A stretch of DNA of 64,000 nucleotides from Pseudosulfitobacter sp. DSM 107133 (lineage in GTDB: Bacteria > Pseudomonadota > Alphaproteobacteria > Rhodobacterales > Rhodobacteraceae): contig NZ_CP085155.1 in the NCBI RefSeq assembly GCF_022788695.1, positions 310,001 to 374,000 of the forward strand, in the 5' to 3' direction. The position numbers and the translations under genes are program-made. The notes under the pieces were generated by a model. The model had not been told where the DNA came from. It saw nothing but the letters and a program-made list of their open reading frames with translations, and made no database searches. Positions within the stretch are counted from its first letter, which is position 1; every line of letters begins with the position of its first letter. Positions 32,501 to 47,500 of this stretch are shown piece by piece.

Positions 32501-35500
32501 TTGGCGGTGATCTTGGTCAGCGAAATCGTCGCCAGACCTGCCACTTGCGCGCTGTTCACATCTGCCGAAACGGTGGTGTCCGAGGTTGCGTTCAGCGTCA
32601 CCGTGCCGGTGTTTGCCACCGTCACATGGTCCCCGATATAGGAACGCGTGCGCGACGATTGTGTCTGTTCTTCCGGCGTCCCCTCAAGGAAGGTGCCCTG
32701 ACCGACAGTTGCGATTACGGTGGTATCGGTCACCGAAACGCCCAGCGATCCCGCCAGTGCATCAATCGTGGCATTGGCCATCGACGCGCCGGTGTCGGTG
32801 GTCGCCAGGCCGGTCAGATTGGCACCGCCAAGATCCAGCACCGAATAGTCACCCACGAATGTTTCCGTGATCCGGCTCGCATTGGCGCGCGATTCCAGTT
32901 TCTGAACCGTCGCGGCGATGCCGAAATCGGTGCTCTTGACGCTGGAATTGGCCTCGGCTTTCGCTTCCGAGGCGGTCAGGTTCACCGCACCCGACGTCAG
33001 GTTGGTGTAGCGCCCGACATAGGCGCGTGTCTTGCCCTGCATATCCGCCACCGCCGTGGTCAGCGACACACCGACAACACCCGCGATCCCGAACCCTTCG
33101 GTCACCGCCAGCGCTTCGGTCGATCCGGTCGCAACCGCATCGACAGTGCCCCGCCCGGTGCCGTCAACGGTCATGATGTTGACGTTGATCATGCTGGTTT
33201 CGGTCGAATCGTCGCTGCGTCCGACATAGGCTTCGACATTGTTCGAGGTCAGCGATGTCGGTGACAGACCTGTCACCTTGGCCAGCCCCGCCGCCGAGAA
33301 TTCGAAAATCTTGGAGTCGGACTTGGCATCGCCGTTCGCTGTCAGGTTCAGATCGCTGACGCGCAGATCGGCCCCGTCGCCCGCATAGGCGCGTGTCGTC
33401 CCGCCTGCAATCGACGTGGGCCGGTAAATACCCACCGTGACCGCCAGCGACCCGGCGCCGCCTTCGGTCCGGGCCACCGCGTCGATATCGCTCAGCGCCG
33501 AAACGTTCAGGGAATCAACGCCGCCGGTGACTGTGATCACCGCATTCGGATCGCCCGCTGCCGCCACACCGTCGGACGTGCCGATATAGGCTTGGACGGT
33601 GCCTTGGGATTTCGCAACTGCATCCAGAACCGAAGCCGCAATGCCAAGCGAGATGTTCACGCTGAACGATGTGGCTTCGGCACGGTTCACAACTTTGTCA
33701 CCGCCCGGCACCAGTTTGCCTGCGCTGATATCCAGCGTACCGGCGTTCAGATTAACACCGTCGCGCACAAAGGCCGATGTCGTGCCCTCAAGGATCGCAG
33801 TCGGGCGGTAAGAGGCCAGCGAGACAACACCGCCAACGCTGACGCCCAACAGGTTCGCTATCGCCCGCATGTCGCTGTCGGCCACCACGGTGATCCCGCC
33901 TGCGCCGACGTTGACATCGGTGGTCACCACCGAGGCGCCCTGCGCCGCACCGGCGCCGATAAAGGCTTCGACCGTGCCGTCCAGCATCGCGTTCGACGTG
34001 ACATCGGTGACCGAAGCAAGGCCACTGACCGCAACGCTTGCGCCGGCAACATAGGCCCCGAAACCGTAATCATGCGAACTGTTGTCACCGCCATCGGTGA
34101 AGGGCGCATCCGCAAGAATGGCAAGCCCGCCGGCATCCAGATCAATTCCCTGACCGACATAGCCGCGCACCGTGCCCGACACTGTCGCATTCTGTTCGAT
34201 CAACGAAATTGCAACAGCCAGGGCACCGCCAAGCGATACAACTGTCGGTGCGGCGTACATATTGCCGATCGCGGTGACATTCACCTGACCGTCAATGTTA
34301 ACTATACCGATGTTGCTCAGCGACGGTGACACGCCCGAAGCCGAACCGATATGCGCATCTACCGTACCTGTGACATTCGCATTCGCCGTCACATCCGATA
34401 CCGTCACCAGACCCGCAACCGACACACCCAGCGTATTCGACAGCGCGTCGTAATCGCCGTAGGCGTAGACATCCAAGGTCGCACCAGTCAGCGTGCCGCC
34501 CTGCCCGACAAAGGCCCGCGTGTCACCCGCGACATCGGTCCATGAGTCAAAGACGCTGATGCTGACAAGACCGGCAAGATTGCCCGAGAAACCGTCTTCG
34601 CCAAATCCGCCGGTGGCGTTCATATCCGACCAGGCGTCGACGTTGATCGCGCCACCAATGTTGATCGCGCCAGCCCCGCCCGTCACCGGACCGTAGAAAG
34701 GTGCGCCAACATAGGCCGCAACCTCGCCGTCAACAATCGCCTCACCCTTCAGGTAAGACACCGATGCAATGCCCGCCAGCGTTCCCAGAATGGTGTTGGT
34801 CGTCGCGGTATAGACAACGTCATTGGCTTTCGACGTACCCGCCGACACATCCAGCGTTGCCGCCGACATCGTCACTCCATCCCGCACATAGGCGCGGGTC
34901 GCGCCGCTGACCTCGGCCCGTGGCAACGCCGCGCTGACTGAAACGCCAAAGCTTGCCGTAATCAGGATCGAATCCGCCAGCGCGTTCATGTCCGACATGG
35001 CGTTGACACTGACAGCCCCGTCACCAATATCGCCGCCCGTCGGCGTGATGGTGATAACAGGTGCCGCAGTCAGGCTTGACCCGTCGGCATTCTGCGCTCC
35101 GATAAAGGCTTCGACTTCACCGGTGACCTTGGCAAGCGATTGCAGGATGCTGACCGCCGCAAAGCCCGAAATGGTCCCCGAGGTGACAGAAGTGGTCGCG
35201 TCCATGGTGTCACCATTGGCCTCAACCGTCAGGCTGTCAGCGTCCAGAACCGTGGTTTCCCCCACATAGGCGCGCACAACGCCCGAGACATCGGCAGTCG
35301 GATTCAGAACGTTGACCGAAACCCCGAACGAGGCCGCAATACCTTCGGCCCGCGCTTCGGCGGTCTGGTTGCCGTTCGCGTCGATAAAGGCCGTTCCGTC
35401 GCCGTTCGCGTTGTCGGTCAGCGTGATTGTGGTGGTGGTGTTCGCCGTCGGCGTCGCACCGGCACGGGTGCCGACAAAGGCTTCGGTGCGGCTGTCGATG

Positions 35501-38500
35501 ATCGCATCTGCAATCGTCACGTTCACGGTCAACCCGCCCGCCAGCGCATAGAATTCATTCAGCGAATAGGCAAAATCATGCGATGTCGCGACAACATCCA
35601 GCTCGCTTGCAATCACTGTGGTCGCTTCACCGACATAGGCGATGGTATCGCCCACAACACTGGCCGCCGATTTCGTCACTGTCGCACCGGCCAGCAGACC
35701 AAAGCCCCCGGCCAGACTGTCCGCTTTCGCGATATAGGTCGATTCCGCGGCGACGTTCACCGCGTAGCCGTTGGTGTTCAGCGTGGTCGCGTCGGGCGCA
35801 ATGCCCGCGTCAACCGCCAGCGTGCTGGGCGCGAAGCTGACCGACGGAATTGCAAGACGTTGCAACGTCTGGGTGCCGGAACCGGCCCCGGTTACATCAA
35901 CCAGATTGCCCGCTTGCAGATAGACATCTTCGGGCAGGTCCAAAGTGATATCAAAGGCAAAAGCTCCATGCAGCTGGCGCTCCAGCACATGCTGCGCGCC
36001 GCCCCCGGTCGAGGTCAGGTTGACCAGGCTTATGGCCGGATCAAAACTGACATTCGGCTCGCCCGTGCGCTGAAGCTGATGACCAAAGCCCGATCCGCCA
36101 GAGGTCAGGTCGATGGCATCGCCGTTCTGCGCATCCAGCAGCGTTGCAGCCAGCTGCACAAGGCCGCCGCCGTTGTCGATAACATAATAGGTCTGGCCAG
36201 AGGTCAAACCGCCAATCAGGCTGCCGGTGCCTTTGACATAGGTGATTGCTTCGCCAGTGGTGAACTCGGTTGCGGGCAGGCCCACGTCGATGGTGTTGGC
36301 AAAGGTATCGACATAGCCGTCCAGGTTGTCCGCAAGCTGGATGTAGCCATCATCGCCCACGACAACGAAATACTCCTGCCCCTGCACCAGACCGCCAATG
36401 CTGGCATTGCCGTTGTTGTCATAAGTGACCCGCTCGCCCGTGCTGAACGGCGTGAAGGCGTCGCCCGTGTAAATCCGGTTGCCCGCAGTATCCACCGCAG
36501 CACCTGTGGGTGCCAGTTTGGCCAGCTGGATCGTGCCGTCATCCATCGCCTGAACCAGATAGGTCGCCCCTTTCGTCAACCCGCCAATGGCGGCGCCGGT
36601 CGAATTGTAGACAACCTTTTCGCCGGTCTGGAACGGCACGCCGCCGGTTGCGACCGAAATCTGGTCATTGTCGGTGTCAGTGCCGACGACACCCGCCGTT
36701 GCTGCACGGGTAAAGCTGTGGTTGGCGCCGGTGCCGGTGTTCGTTAGGTCAACCACCTTGCGTGCCAGGAAATCCTCGTCGCCGCCCGAAGCCTCTGCAA
36801 GCTGAACCCGACCGTTCTGACCGGCGATGATGTAATATTGCGCACCATTGACCAGCCCGTCGATCACCTGACCGCCGCCCGAGGAGTAGGTGACAAGCTC
36901 GCCGCTGGCGAAGGGGATGTCCTGCACAGGCAGCGTGATCCGGTCCAGACGTGTATCAACCGTCAGGCCCGGTGTGACCTGACTGCCGATATAGGCTTCG
37001 GTCACTCGGTTTACTTGGGCATCCATGATCGTGATGGCACCCGCGATGCCACCCACGGCAATTGCCGCGCCATCGGGAAGCGCCTGCGCGGTGCTGTCGG
37101 CGGCCACGTCAAGCGTGCCGTTGGCGTTGATCGAGCTGTTGCCGTCGATCAAGGCGCGTGTCGACCCCTCGACAATGCCGGTGCCCACAAGGGCGGTCAC
37201 CGCAATGCCCGGCGTCGCGCCAAGGCCGAAGATGTCGGCAGTGGCGAAATCGGTGCTGTCTGCATCAACCTTGACCAGTGATCCCACGCCCTGCGCGGTC
37301 AGCGCCGAACTGCGCACCCGCGCGGTCACATCGGTTTCCAGAACCGAAACCGCTTCGCCACCCGCTCCGGCCCCGCCGATCGCAGCCGCGACCGAAATGG
37401 TGCGCACCACTGTTTCAATATCACCGTTGGCGTGCAGCGCATCCGCAATCACTTCGACATTGCCCGCCTCGGCGGTTACCTGGCTGTCGTCAATGGCCGC
37501 AACCACCTGTGTTGCAATCAGGTTCTTGCCGATGGCAACGCTGATTGCCAAACCGACCAGACCCGCCGTTACCGCGACCGAACCCACTTCGGCATTCGCA
37601 GTCAGGCTGTCATGGGCTTCGACAGTCACAGCGGACGACGCCGTCAGAATGGCATCCTCTTCCACCGTAGCTGACACCAGACGTGTCACGGTATTGATAC
37701 CCGAAGCCCCTGCCCCGGATGCTGCCATCGACACAAAGGAAACCGCCGCCGAAATCGCGATGGCGATCGGTTGCGTGTCCAGGTTGCTGTTGGAAATTGC
37801 CTTGACCCGAATCTCGCCACCATTCGCATCCACGCGCGAATCCTTGGCCCGCGCGATGGTCGTGCCATTCAGCGTATTGGTCGACACGGCCGCCGAGACT
37901 GAAACCGCAAGTGCCGCTGTCCCGATCGAGATCGAGACCGAAATCGCGCGCGAGATCGAGGTCATCATGACCGCGTCTTCCGCTGTCACCAGTATCGCAC
38001 CCGATGCAGTCACGGACTGGCCGTCTTCCTGGTCTGCACCGTCGATCAGTGCCTCGACATTCTGGCCGATCTGGTTGTGTACAACACCTGCAGCAACGGC
38101 CACGGCCCCCGCAACCGTGCCGCCCGAGAAGGACACGGCAATGCCCGTCGCTTCCAGATCAGAGCTGGTTATCGATTTGGCCGACACCTCGACGTTGCCA
38201 CCCGACGCCTGAACGTTGCTGTCGTCAATCTGCGCGCGCACGGTGCCGTCGATTTCGGTTTCGGCCACAATGACCGTTGCCGAAATCGCAAAGCCGACCG
38301 AGCCGCCGGACACGGCCAGCGTGACGCCAAGCGCATCAACATCAATCTCTGTTTCGTCCTGCGCGTCGATCAGCACACCACCGTTCAGCGCGCGGACATT
38401 TGATCCGGCGCGGATCGCCGCTTCGACCAGACTGTTTGCACTGACCGAGGTGACAACACCGGTGCCTGCGCCAGAAACCGCAACCGCACCGCCCGCAATT

Positions 38501-41500
38501 GCAACACCGATGCCGTATCCTTCAACGTCGATGCTGCCCGAAGCCAGCGCCTTTACGTCAACATTGCCCGCTGTGGTTTCGACATCCGATCCTTCGATCA
38601 GCGCCTGAACCGCAGTGTCATATTCAACTTCGACCAGCGTGACCGCAACCGAGATTGCCCCGGCACCCGCCCCTGCGCCAACGCTCAGCGCGGCAGCGGC
38701 TGTTGTGGAAGAGATGACGGATTCATCCAGCGCATCAATGTCCACGCCGGTATCGGCATCCACATCGGTCGAATTGATGATCGACGCTTCGACCGTGTTC
38801 GACATGGTGTTTTTCGACACCGCACCGGCACCCGCACCCGCCACACCGACATAGCCCGCCGCCACCGAAACCGAGGCCGCAATTGCCAGCGAGTCAATGG
38901 TGTTCATGTTACGCGCATCGACTTTCAGCAGGCCCGCCGCGTCCACATCGGAATCGACGATTGTGGCCAGCGTTATGCCGGTCAGCGTGTTGGTCGCCAG
39001 TGTCACCGAAATCGACAGGCTGATCGACGCGCCGGCACTGGCGGCAATCGACACCGCCGCCGCAACCAGTGTGGAGTCAATGCTGTTGGTGTCATCCGCG
39101 TCCACGGTGATACCACCGCCCGTCGCGGTCACGTTGCTGCTGCGCACCGAGGCCTCGGCCCCGCCGCCGATAACGTTTGTAGCCACGGCGCCTGCACCAG
39201 CAGCTGCAAGGCTGAAATAGCCCGAGCCCGAAATCGACACCGACACCGCCGCACCGATGGCATTGATGGCCCCGTTGCGCAGGGATTTGACATAGACGGT
39301 GCTGCCGTCAACGTCGCTGTCGTCAATCGTGGCCAGCGTTGTGCTGGAAATCGAGTTGGTCGCAATCGGCACCGCGATGGCAACCGAAACCGCCGCCGTC
39401 GACCCGCCGCTGATCCCTGCCGAGGCCGCCGACGTGTCTGCGGTGATCTGCGAGCTGTCTCTGGCCGAGACCAGCACTGCGCCGGTCGCATCAACATCGC
39501 TGTCCGCTGCAATGCTGGCCTCGACGCTGTTGGTCAGCGTGTTGACCGCGCTGGTGCCCGCACCGGCGCCTGCAGCCCCGAAACCGCCCGACGCCGCGAC
39601 CGACAGGCCGACCGCGACAGCGCTGGAATCAATCGTATTGTCTGCCGTTGCCTCAACGGTCACACCACCGCCCTGCGCATCGACATAAGAATCCGAGATT
39701 CGCGCCGCCATGGCACCGCTGATGGTGTTCTCGGTCAGCGTAACCGCCACTGCGCCCGCAATCGACGCGCTGCCGCCAACGGCAATCGCCGCCGAAACCG
39801 ACACAATCGTCGCCGAGATGGTCGAAGCATCCGAAACTTTCGCCCGCACAAAGCTGTCTGCGCGCACAAGATCCGAATTGACGATTTCTGCCGCGAAATC
39901 ATTGGTGATCGTGTTGCGCGCTTCGGCGCCCGAACCCGCGCCTGCAAGACCCAGCGTGCCGCTTGCCGCAACACTGATGGCTGCCGCAACGCCCACCGCC
40001 TCGATGGATTTGCCCGAGGTTGCATCCAAAGTGACGCTGCCGCCTTCCGAGGTCACATTCGCGGTGTCGATGGCCGCACGGCCCGATCCGGTGATGGTGT
40101 TCTCGGTCAGCGACACCGCAACTGCAAGACTGCCCGCGACACTGCCGCTCGACAGCGAAATGGCGACCGATGCCGCAATGGTATCTGCATAGATCTGCGA
40201 GATATCCATCAATGTTAGCGCCACCGCATCGCCCGCAGTTACCGTGCTGTTGACAATGGTTGCATCGGTCGAGCCGGAGATCGTGTTCTCGGCTTTCGCC
40301 AGCGCCAGCGCCGCCGCCACGGCCACACCGCTTGATGCCGCGCTGATCGAGATCGCAACCCCGACCGAAACCGCGTCGATTTCATTGCTGTTGGTCGCCG
40401 CAACTGAAACCGCACCCTCGACATCCACATTGGTCGAATTGCCGATGCCCGCCAGAACCGCGCTGGTGATGGTATTCGTTGCCAGCGAGACCGAAGCCGT
40501 CATCGCCAGCGACACCGCGCCGCTGCCGACGGAAACCGCCGCTGTGACGGCAACCAGCGTCGCCTGGATGCTGCTGTCGCTTAGCGCACCGATGGTCAGG
40601 TTGCCTTCGACATCCGCCAGCGGCGCGCCAAAGATGCCCGCCGTGGTCGATCCGCCGATCACGTTCTCGGTGACCGCAACGCCAAAGGCCCCCGCCAGCG
40701 AAAGCGAGCCGGACGAGACATCGACCGACACCGAAACCGCCAGTTGCAGTGCTTCGATGGTCTTGGCAGACTCCGCCTGGATGTCCACCGAGCCGTCGAC
40801 ATCAATTGTCGAATTTACAACGTGGGCCGAAACCATATTTTCGATGGTGTTCGAGGCCAGCGAAACCGCCGCACTCAGCGTGATCGACGCCGCACCCGAT
40901 CCGCCCAGTCCGGCCGCGATGGCCGCCGTGATGACCGTGGCCGAAATCGTCGCCGCATCAGACGCAAATATCTCCAGATCGCCATCAACCGTGGCCTCTG
41001 ATTCTTCGATAACACCCGCTTCTATGGTGTTTGAAATCGCGTTGACCGCATTGGCCCCCGCTCCGGCACCGCTCAGCGAGACACTGCCACCGCCAACCGT
41101 AACACCAATCGACGCTGCAATCGCATCCACCGAAATCGACCCGTCCGAAGACGCCGCCAGGTGCATGTTGCCATCTGTTGACTCGACGTCCGAAGCACCT
41201 TCGATCACCGCGCGGGTGGTGTTGGTGACTTCGTTGTTGGCATCGCTCGCCGCAACCGTCAGGCTGGCGCTCGCACCGCTGCCACCACCGACCGAAACCG
41301 ATGCCGCAACCGCCACGAGGGTGGCCGAAATCTCGGTGCTGTCGACCGCATCCAGCGTCACGTCATCTGTTGCCGTGATCTCGGCATTGCGGATGACCGC
41401 CAGGACCGAGTTGTTGGTTTCGTTATACGAACGCGTCCCCGCACCCGTCAGCGCCACCGAGGCCGAGCTGCCACCCGACACGCTGACAGCAACCGATGCC

Positions 41501-44500
41501 GCAACCACAATCGCCGTGATCGACTTGGTCGATGCCGCATCCATGTCCACCATGCCCGACAGCGCGGCATCGACACTGTCCACCAACGCTTCGGTTGTGG
41601 AGGTGATCGTGTTGTCCGATGCCGCAACCGTCAGACCGCCAGAGACCGAGGTCGACCCGCTGGACATCGACACCGACAGGGCTGCCGACACCGCATTGGC
41701 GGTGATGTCGCCACTGTCAGTGGCGCTCAGGATCAGATCGGCGGCGTCCAGAATTTCGTCCTGATCCACGACCGTGTCGCTGTCGGTCAGCAGGGCCTGT
41801 GTGGTCAGGTTGATATCGTTGTTGGACACCGCCACATTCGCGCTGACACCCACCGCGGCACCGCTTTGCGATGACGTCACCGTCAGGGCCACGCCAAAGG
41901 CTGTCGAATTGATAGAGGCTGAATTTGTCGCTGTAATTTCAACATTCTGCCCTGCGGCGGAAATCGTGGTGTCATCGACACGCGCGATGGCCGAAGCGTT
42001 GACCTTGTTGATCGTCACCGCGATGCCCAGACCGACCCCAACCTTGGACCCGCTGCCATTGCCGACATTCAGGGACACGGCAATCGAGCCGGTCAGCGCG
42101 TCGATGGTCGACGCTTCCGACGCATTCACCCTTACGAGGCCGGTGGCGGTCACCAAGCTCTTGGTCACTTCGGCGGTTACGTCCGAATTGATCTCGTTGC
42201 CCGAACCCGAACCGGCTGCCGACAGGGCCAGCGTGCCGCTGCCGCTGGACAGCGATCCCGAAACACCAAATGTCAGCGCGTCGATATCCGAAGTCGACAG
42301 GGCTTCGACCGTCAGAGCCGCCGAATGGACATCGCCGCGGTTGATCCGTGCGGTTGTCGTCTTGGTGATATGGTTCACCGCCATCGCAGCGCCAATGGCA
42401 ATGGCGCCTGCGTTGCTGCCGCTGCTTGCGGTCGAAATTGCCACCGCGCCGGAACCCGCATCGGCATTGACACGGCTGTTGTCCAGCGCATTGACCGAAA
42501 CTGCCCCGCCTGTGGCGTTCACATTGCCAATGCCCGCACTGTTGGAAATGCTGGCCAGAGTTGTTGCGTTGATAAAGTTGCCCGACCCGGCACCGGCGCC
42601 GCCAAAGGCGGTCGAACTGTTCGAGAACGACCCCGCGCCCGCAATGGTCAGCGTGTCGATTTCCGCGTTGTTTGACGCATCCATATCAATGCTTGCGGCA
42701 CTGATCGGGCTGTCGGTTACCGTGGCGCGGATGTTCTGCGTGATGATGTTCGCAGCGACCGAGGCACCGATGGAACCGGCCGTCTCGCCCTGAGTGTTGC
42801 CCGCCGAAACGGCAAAGGCAACGCCACCCGAATCCGAGACGATCGACGAATTGTCCTCGGCGTTCATCACCAGGGCACCGGATGTGGCAATCGTACCGTT
42901 CGCGCCGACCTCGGCCAACGCTTCATTTTCGACAAGGTTGACAGTGACCGCACCGGCCCCCGCAAACAGAATGCTGCTCGAACCGTTGCCGCCTTGCGAG
43001 CTGCCTGTGCTGACGGTGCCCGCGATCCCGATGACCAGAACGTCAATATCGGTCTTTGTGACGGCCTTCAGCTCGACACCGCCGCCCAGCGAACGCAACG
43101 TGTTGTTGCCAAGCGCACGGCCCCAGACCTTTTGATCTGAATCGATCACCGCAACCGACCCGGTCAGCCCCACATCGCCGTTCAGCGCAAAGGTGCCGCC
43201 GCCGGTGTCCTGACCGACAATGGTTTCATCCACACCGCGCACAAAGATCCCCTGCAACGCATGGGCCTGCGCATCATTGGCCGCCGCATCGGCGTTCACG
43301 TCCACATCGTCGCCCAGCACGGCTTTTGTCTCGCCGTCCAGAACCGCCACGGTGACCGCCCCTGCGATCCCGATGGTCGTGCTGTCGCCGCCACCGGACT
43401 GGCTGCTGCCACCGCCACCCTGATTGCTGCCGCTATTGTCCGACCCAAGCGAGGCCGACGCCGCAATGGCCAGCTGGTAAATCTCGTCAAAGCTGGTGGC
43501 CGTGACCGCCAGACCGCGGACAGAGTCCACCTCTGGATCGCCGTTGCCGTCAAAGACACCGTTGGAAATCTCGACCGCGGTGCCCTGACCGCGCGCGATG
43601 ATCTTGGTGTCGTCGCCGACAATCGCCAGCGTGTCGTCCAGATCGACCACCACGTTCACCGAAATACCAACCGCCGAACCGCTCAGGCTGCCGCCGCCGC
43701 TGCCGACATAGCTGTCGATGGTTGTTTTCGACAGGGCTTCGACCGCGACACTGCCCGTGGCGGTGATTGACATCGCCCCGTCTGTGCCCGCATCAAGCGG
43801 GCTGTTCACCCGCGCCTGCGTTTCAGTGATGTTGACCAGAACCGTCAACCCGCCCGCACCCGACGTGCTGTCGCCCGCGCCCACGTTCACTGCAAGCTGG
43901 AAGAAGTCCTCGCTGCCTTCGGCTTCGACAACCACATTGCCACCGGTCTGGATCGTGGTCGGCGTGCCAATCGCGCCGCCTTCGATGATCGCGGTGGTAT
44001 TGGCGATATGTACTGTAACGTCCAGACCGATGCCCACCCCGGCACCGCTGGTCGAGAAGCCGAGCGAGCCGGCAGAATCCGTGACTTGCGCCGCAGAAAG
44101 CGCGCGCACCGACACGTCGCCGGTTGTCGCCGTCACCGTCGACCCTGCGCCAATCGACGCATTGGTGTCGGTGAAAAAGACGTTGATCACAGCCGAACCT
44201 GCGCCCGCATCCGAGCCCTGACCCTGCTGGTCGCCGCCACCCGATGCAATCGACGCACCTATGGCCAGACCCGTCACATAAAGGCCGGTTTCAATCTCGC
44301 CGATGCCCAGAGCCTCGGGCAGGACGTCGGGAATGATGATCTCCATCGGCAGAATTTCGGCGTCTGCCAGCAGCGTCACGCTGCCTTGCGCCACAACCGT
44401 GGCATTGTCGCCAATCGCCACGTTGGTCGAGAACGAATCCTCGGGCAGGATGTTGACCGCAACAGCCGCGCCGACACTGGTGCCGCCGTCACTGCCCGAC

Positions 44501-47500
44501 CCCGATCCACCGCCGCCATTGCTGTTGCTCAGCAACAGCGCCCCGCCGCCTGCGATGTTCTGCAAGCTCAGGCTTTGACGGCCCGCCATATCCACATTGC
44601 CGGTTTCCGCAGTGACCGAGGCCCCGTCTGCAATGGTTGCATCGGTGTCGCTGCTGTAAACGTTGACGCCCGCGGCCCCCGCGATGGCCAGCCCGCCGTT
44701 CGAGTTGGTGCCGCCGCCGCCCTGGTTCTGCTGCTGGTTGGTCTTCTGCTTGACGCCCGCACCCGCCAGCGCAATCGCCTGGATTTCGTTGCTTTCCCCG
44801 TCCGAGGTGCCCGCTTCCACGCTCAGCGATCCGGTGGTGATGGTTGCCATGCCGATGGTCGCCTGCGCGCTCAGCACCGCGACGTTCACTGCGACGGCCG
44901 CACCCACGCCAGTGTCGCCATTGTCCGTGTTCAGCGCCAGTCCGGTGGCAAGGGTCGACGCATCGACATCGTTCAGCGCCTTGACCGACATATCGCCCGA
45001 GGCGTCGATGGAAATATCCCCCACCGTCGCGGTGACATCGCTGACAACAATCGTTCCGGCCAGTGCCGCCGCCACGTTTACTGTCGCGCCCGAGGTCTGC
45101 TGGCTGGCCTGTTGGCCGGTGCCGCCCTGCCCGCCGGGGTTCGAGGTCTGGTTGTTGGCCGTGGTATTGCCGCTTTGAACCTGCGAACCCGGCTGCGGGT
45201 TTGCCAGGGTCGATCCCGACGCGCCCGACGCCCGTGTTGTCGCGCCACCTGACTGCTGGTCAGCCGACTGGCCGCCCTGTTGCTGCGATTTCGCGCCTTG
45301 CGAACTGCCATAGGACACGGTCAGGGCCGAAATGGTGCTTTCTGCCGAAACCGTAACATCATCTGCCTCGGCGTCCGGCGCGGTGGACACATCGCGCATC
45401 AGTACCGCGCTGGTGTCATCCTCGGCCCATGTCAGGGCCAGCGCGATCCCCACGCCGGTGTTGCCACCCTTGGTGTCCGCATCCGCGCGCGCATCCACGT
45501 CAAGCGTGTGGATCGCCTTGACGATCAGGTTGCCGTCCAGATCCAGCACGTTGTCGCTGGCCGGAATCGTGGCGTCTGTGTTGTGCAGGGAAACCGTCAG
45601 CGCCAATGCGCCGCTGACCGCCGTGCCCGAGTCATTGTCGCTGGATTTAACGCCGGCCTTGGCGCGGCTTACCTCGGCGTGGGTGCCAGTGGCCGCAACC
45701 TCGAGACCCGTAAAGTTGATAACCTGCGCGCCCGGATCAACGGTTGCCGTAGCGTTGTGATCGGCCACGTTGATGGCAAAGGACAGGCCAACACCAGTGC
45801 TCTTGCTGGTCACATCGCTGTTGGGCAGTGCACGGGCCAGACTATAGCTTCCGCTCTCGGCCTTGACCGCGCTGTCACCGCTTCCGGTGCCGGTCAGAAC
45901 CGCATTCGCGCCATAGCTGGCGGTCGCATTCCCGAACGAGAAGTTCAGCCCGGCAGAACCGGCCACGCCCACATCACCACCCGTGGCACCGGAATTCGCG
46001 GTGGCCCCTGTGCTGTGCGCTTTCTCGGTCAGAGTCAGCTTGCCAGTGCCTGCGTCGGTCAGCTCGATGGCCTCTCCGGCCAGCGCATCCTCGCGGGTTT
46101 CGGCCAGCTTCAGACGGCCGGCTTCGTCCACGATGACAAAATAGGTCTCGCCGTCGGTCAGCCCCGTCGGCGCCGTGGTTTCAGCGTCAAAGACCATCCC
46201 TTCGCCGGTCTGAAGACCGCCCGGATTGTCCAGCTCGATCTCGAAGCGGGTGGCGTCGGGATCAAAGGTAATATTGTCCGCGCCGGTCCGCTCCAGCACA
46301 TGCGCATCCCCCGCGCCCTGGCTTCCAAGCGTGATCGCCTTGCCGGCAGTTGCATCAGATTCGCTGGCGGCCAGCTGAATACGGCCATTGTCGCCGGTAA
46401 TAACGTAGTAATCTGTGTCGTGGGTCAGACCCTCGATATCAGTGCCACCACCGTTTTTGTATTTGACCATCTCACCCGTGGTAAAGGCCATCTCGGGCGT
46501 GCCCACATGGATTGTATCGCCATCAGTATCGACCGTTGGCAATTCGGACACCTCGAATTCATTCTCGCGCGCGACCATGAGCGCCTCGACCGAGATTCCG
46601 TTGCCGCTGAGGGCCACGTTGTCGACCAGTCCAATGTTGTCGACATGAGCCACGTTCACCGCAACAGCGGCACCGATGGAATCATCGGTTGTCTTGTTTT
46701 TCGAGGCCGCATTGCCATTGGCATCGGCACCCGCGTCGGCATTGGCCGCACCGCGCACGGTGACGCTGCCCCCCGCAACAACGGTGATCGGTGTGACAGG
46801 GTCACCCAGAATCTGCGCGCTCACTTCAGTATCGGCAATGTTAATGCCGATCGCGGCGGCAACGGTCAGTGCTCCCTGATCGGTGCGCATCTGGTTGCTG
46901 CCGTTCTGGCCGGGGCTGGTCGCGGTGTTGTTCGGCTGGGTGGTCCGACTGTTGGCCTCGCCCACCGATGAATCGGTCTGGGTCTGGGCCGAATTGTTGC
47001 CTGTGCCACCGCCCTGCGAGGGCGGCTTGCCCCCGACGGAAGAAGCCTGCGCATCAGCGCGGCTGGTGGTGCGACCTGTGGCCGCGACCAATATGGCCCC
47101 GCCCGCAGTGACGCTGCGTGCGAGTGTTGCAAGCACTCGGTCAAAAGTCACGGTCAACGCCAGTGATGCACCAAAGGCGGTGCTTGTACCGGTTGTTGCC
47201 CCTTTGGCAACCGATGTGGTGGTTCCGTCAAGCTCGGCGTTCAGCGTCAGCGCACCATCAATGTCCAGCATACCACCTACGGGCATGTTCGCTTCGACAC
47301 GGTTCTGCGCCACGGTGATCGTCAGTACCGGCGTCACAGCTGTACCGCCATCCGCGCCGCCCAGCGTCTCGGTGGCCATCGCGTGGGTGCCTTTGGCTTC
47401 CACGGTAAGATCGTTGGCCCCGTTCAGCGCGGCATCGCCCGCAAGTTCGGCCCGTGTCACCATGTCGGTAACATGAATAGCAACCGATGCGCCGACACCT

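Noticed and set aside
37290..42590. CRISPR array, suggested by regular about 183 bp spacing
   Set aside because: Repeats are coding, diverged and joined without unique spacers, and continue one open frame. No cas gene is present.
15532..46971. Long open frames on the + strand opposite the giant gene (for example 15532-17301, 17428-19497, 24481-26460, 26467-28497, 29764-31296, 35140-36747 and 45280-46971)
   Set aside because: They lack ribosome sites and known motifs, and their His/Arg/Gln-rich low-complexity composition mirrors the repeated GC-rich codons of the gene on the other strand. They are antisense shadows.
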